Assembly: GCF_002929805.1 (NCBI RefSeq)
Contig: NZ_PJJM01000095.1
Coordinates: 4,900 to 68,899, forward strand
DNA length: 64,000 nucleotides
Reading direction: 5' to 3'
DNA from: Cryobacterium sp. Y50
GTDB taxonomy: Bacteria > Actinomycetota > Actinomycetes > Actinomycetales > Microbacteriaceae
Shown here: in pieces, positions 62,654 to 64,000 of the stretch
Layout: each line of letters begins with the position of its first letter
Numbering within the stretch: position 1 is the stretch's first letter
The notes under the pieces: model-generated
Databases searched by the model: none
The model's input: the letters and a program-made list of their open reading frames with translations, nothing else
What the model was told of the DNA's origin: nothing
Position numbers and translations under genes: made by a program

Positions 62654-63931
62654 ATGAGAAAAATCACCAGACTGGCGCCACTGGCGCTCGTCGCCGCACT
62701 CGCTCTGACCTCGTGTTCGGCACCGGCAGCATCCGACGAAGCAGTCACTGAAGACTCGCAAGCATCGATCAGCTACGCCATCTGGGACGAGAACCAGGTT
62801 CCGGCACTCGAGGCGAACATCGCCGCGTTCAACGAGATCTATCCGAACATTGAAGTGAAGATCGACATCACTCCGTGGGCGCAGTACTGGACCAAGCTGC
62901 AGACCCAGGCCTCCGGCGACACCCTGCCCGACGTGTTCTGGATGAACGGCCCCAACTTTCAGCTCTACGCCGCCAACGACCAGCTCGAGCCGATGACCAA
63001 CCTCATCGACGACGGCACCGTCGACCCGGCCAACTACGTCGAGGTGCTCAATGACCTCTACTCCTTCAATGATCAGCAGTACGGCATGCCCAAGGACTTC
63101 GACACGGTCGCCCTCTGGTATAACAAGGTGATTCTGGCCGAGGCCGGCGTTGACATTCCCGACGACACTTGGACCTGGGAAGACTTCGCCACCGCGGCAA
63201 AAACCGTGAGTGACACCCTCGCTGACCAGGGCATCTACGGCGTTGCGACCGGCCTGACCGGAGGCCAGGAAGGCTACTACAACACCATTTTGCAGGCGGG
63301 CGGCAGCATCCTCTCTGAAGATGGGACGACCAGCGGCTATGACGATCCGAAGACGATCAAGGGTCTGCAGTTCTGGGCCGATCTCATCGCTGACGGTTCG
63401 AGCCCGAGCCTGCAGCAGCTCTCCGACACCCCGCACAACGCCTGGTTCACCAGCAGCAAGACCGCATTCTTTTGGTCGGGCACCTGGAGCGTCGCCGAAC
63501 TCGCCGCCGCGAGCAACACCCTCGACTTGAACGTCGCCCCGCTGCCGCAGGATGAGAAGCAGGCCACTGTCATTCACGGTCTCGCCAACGTCGTCTCGGC
63601 GGGCAGCGAGAACAAGTCGGCCGCGCAGGCCTTCCAGGCCTACCTCGGCACCGAAGAAGCGCAGACCCTGCAGGCCGAAATGGGAGCGGCCAACCCCGCC
63701 TTCATCGGTGCCGGCCAGGCCTTCCTCGACTCGGTCGAACACTTCGACCTTGAGGTCTTCATCGATGAAGCCGACAACTATGCCTACCCGTTCCCGGTCT
63801 CCAAGGACACCGCGGCCTGGACCACGATTGAGAACGAGCTGCTGCCGCAGGCATTCTCCGGCACCCGCACCGTCGAAGACGTTGCCAATGAGCTGGCCAC
63901 CCGTATGAACAAAGCGCTGGCCGCAGAATGA
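62654..63931 (+). CDS. Sugar ABC transporter substrate-binding lipoprotein
   Basis: The 425-residue protein begins with a lipoprotein signal (RKITRLAPLALVAALALTSC; lipid-anchored Cys21) and continues as an extracellular-solute-binding family 1 protein: AIWDENQVPALEANIAAFNE, IDITPWAQYWTKLQTQASGD, DVFWMNGPNFQLY, YGMPKDFDTVALWYNK. Family 1 proteins bind oligosaccharides. The location next to nag genes and a ROK regulator suggests amino-sugar or chito-oligomer uptake (inference). AGGGGATTCCC precedes the ATG. The next gene overlaps its stop. Confidence 0.92.
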   Translation: MRKITRLAPLALVAALALTSCSAPAASDEAVTEDSQASISYAIWDENQVPALEANIAAFNEIYPNIEVKIDITPWAQYWTKLQTQASGDTLPDVFWMNGPNFQLYAANDQLEPMTNLIDDGTVDPANYVEVLNDLYSFNDQQYGMPKDFDTVALWYNKVILAEAGVDIPDDTWTWEDFATAAKTVSDTLADQGIYGVATGLTGGQEGYYNTILQAGGSILSEDGTTSGYDDPKTIKGLQFWADLIADGSSPSLQQLSDTPHNAWFTSSKTAFFWSGTWSVAELAAASNTLDLNVAPLPQDEKQATVIHGLANVVSAGSENKSAAQAFQAYLGTEEAQTLQAEMGAANPAFIGAGQAFLDSVEHFDLEVFIDEADNYAYPFPVSKDTAAWTTIENELLPQAFSGTRTVEDVANELATRMNKALAAE

Positions 63932-64000
63932 CCCTGCGCACCGGGAGCACGGTCGGCGAGAGCCGTGCTCCCGTCGACCGCCCGGTGCCTGTATCGGCAA
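63928..64000 (+). CDS. Start of the next gene, probably an ABC transporter permease (partial)
   Basis: ATG 63928 overlaps the TGA of the binding-protein gene by 4 bp (ATGA), and the frame stays open to the window end with 24 codons (MTLRTGSTVGESRAP...). This is the usual polar N-terminus and position for the first permease of a sugar ABC operon. The identity is by context only. Confidence 0.55.
   Translation, partial: MTLRTGSTVGESRAPVDRPVPVSA

Noticed and set aside
62579-64000. Open frame of 473 codons on the minus strand opposite the sugar-binding protein
   Set aside because: It is antisense to a clear ABC binding lipoprotein, has Arg/Gly/Val-rich composition typical of shadow frames in G+C-rich DNA, and matches no family.

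Overview
The window looks like chromosomal DNA of a high-G+C actinobacterium, most likely Microbacteriaceae (inference). Reasons: actinobacterial gene content (SigK/RskA pair, short-form NADP isocitrate dehydrogenase, YrdB, DUF445 and DUF4389 proteins), many GTG/TTG starts, and a very frequent heptamer GCATCCG/CGGATGC, which I associate with that family. Genus is not resolved.

Layout. 1-3.3 kb is a decayed accessory patch. Two truncated IS3-family transposase fragments are joined head to head by a perfect 32-bp palindrome, one of them sitting in the remains of an EamA transporter gene. An unrecognised protein, a small membrane protein and a WapI-type immunity protein follow. 3.5-7.2 kb holds a cupin protein, a DUF4389 gene split by an in-frame stop, an alkyltransferase-like protein, a GNAT acetyltransferase and icd. 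7.4-15.1 kb carries two tandem, very large secreted subtilases. 15.2-22.8 kb has two MFS transporters, a ring-cleaving dioxygenase/hydrolase pair resembling the Bacillus mhq quinone-detoxification genes, yrdB, purU and an amino-acid permease. 22.9-29.3 kb is a complete Mrp Na+/H+ antiporter operon (A with fused B, then C, D, E, F, G), with 4-nt overlaps at every junction. 29.4-32 kb has a ZTP riboswitch ahead of glyA, then folD.

32.3-41.8 kb is pentose and galactose catabolism: araA and araB facing a LacI regulator, and galT-galK facing a DeoR regulator followed by galM. Palindromic operators lie in the divergent promoters. No araD is present in the window. 41.8-46.7 kb has an EamA transporter, a CopB-like copper ATPase with a CsoR-type operator, a DUF305 remnant and a DUF445 protein. 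46.7-56.9 kb holds an SGNH-GAF fusion, a PNPOx-family protein, tRNA-Lys, sigK-rskA, an aminodeoxychorismate lyase-like protein, UDP-glucose dehydrogenase, an EamA-GAF fusion and a YeiH exporter. 56.9-64 kb is an amino-sugar (GlcNAc/chitin-type) locus: nagB, nagA, a DeoR regulator, a ROK sugar kinase, a divergent ROK regulator with its own promoter and operator, and the start of a sugar ABC transporter. Together with the subtilases, this suggests a heterotroph that feeds on polymers.

The most unusual signals are the 32-bp palindrome joining two transposase fragments, a pair of 97-bp repeats with conserved inverted ends and diverged cores, the dense GCATCCG word, which is missing from the first 4.4 kb, and several odd fusions or remnants. 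I found no CRISPR array, phage or rRNA, and no clear new defence system.
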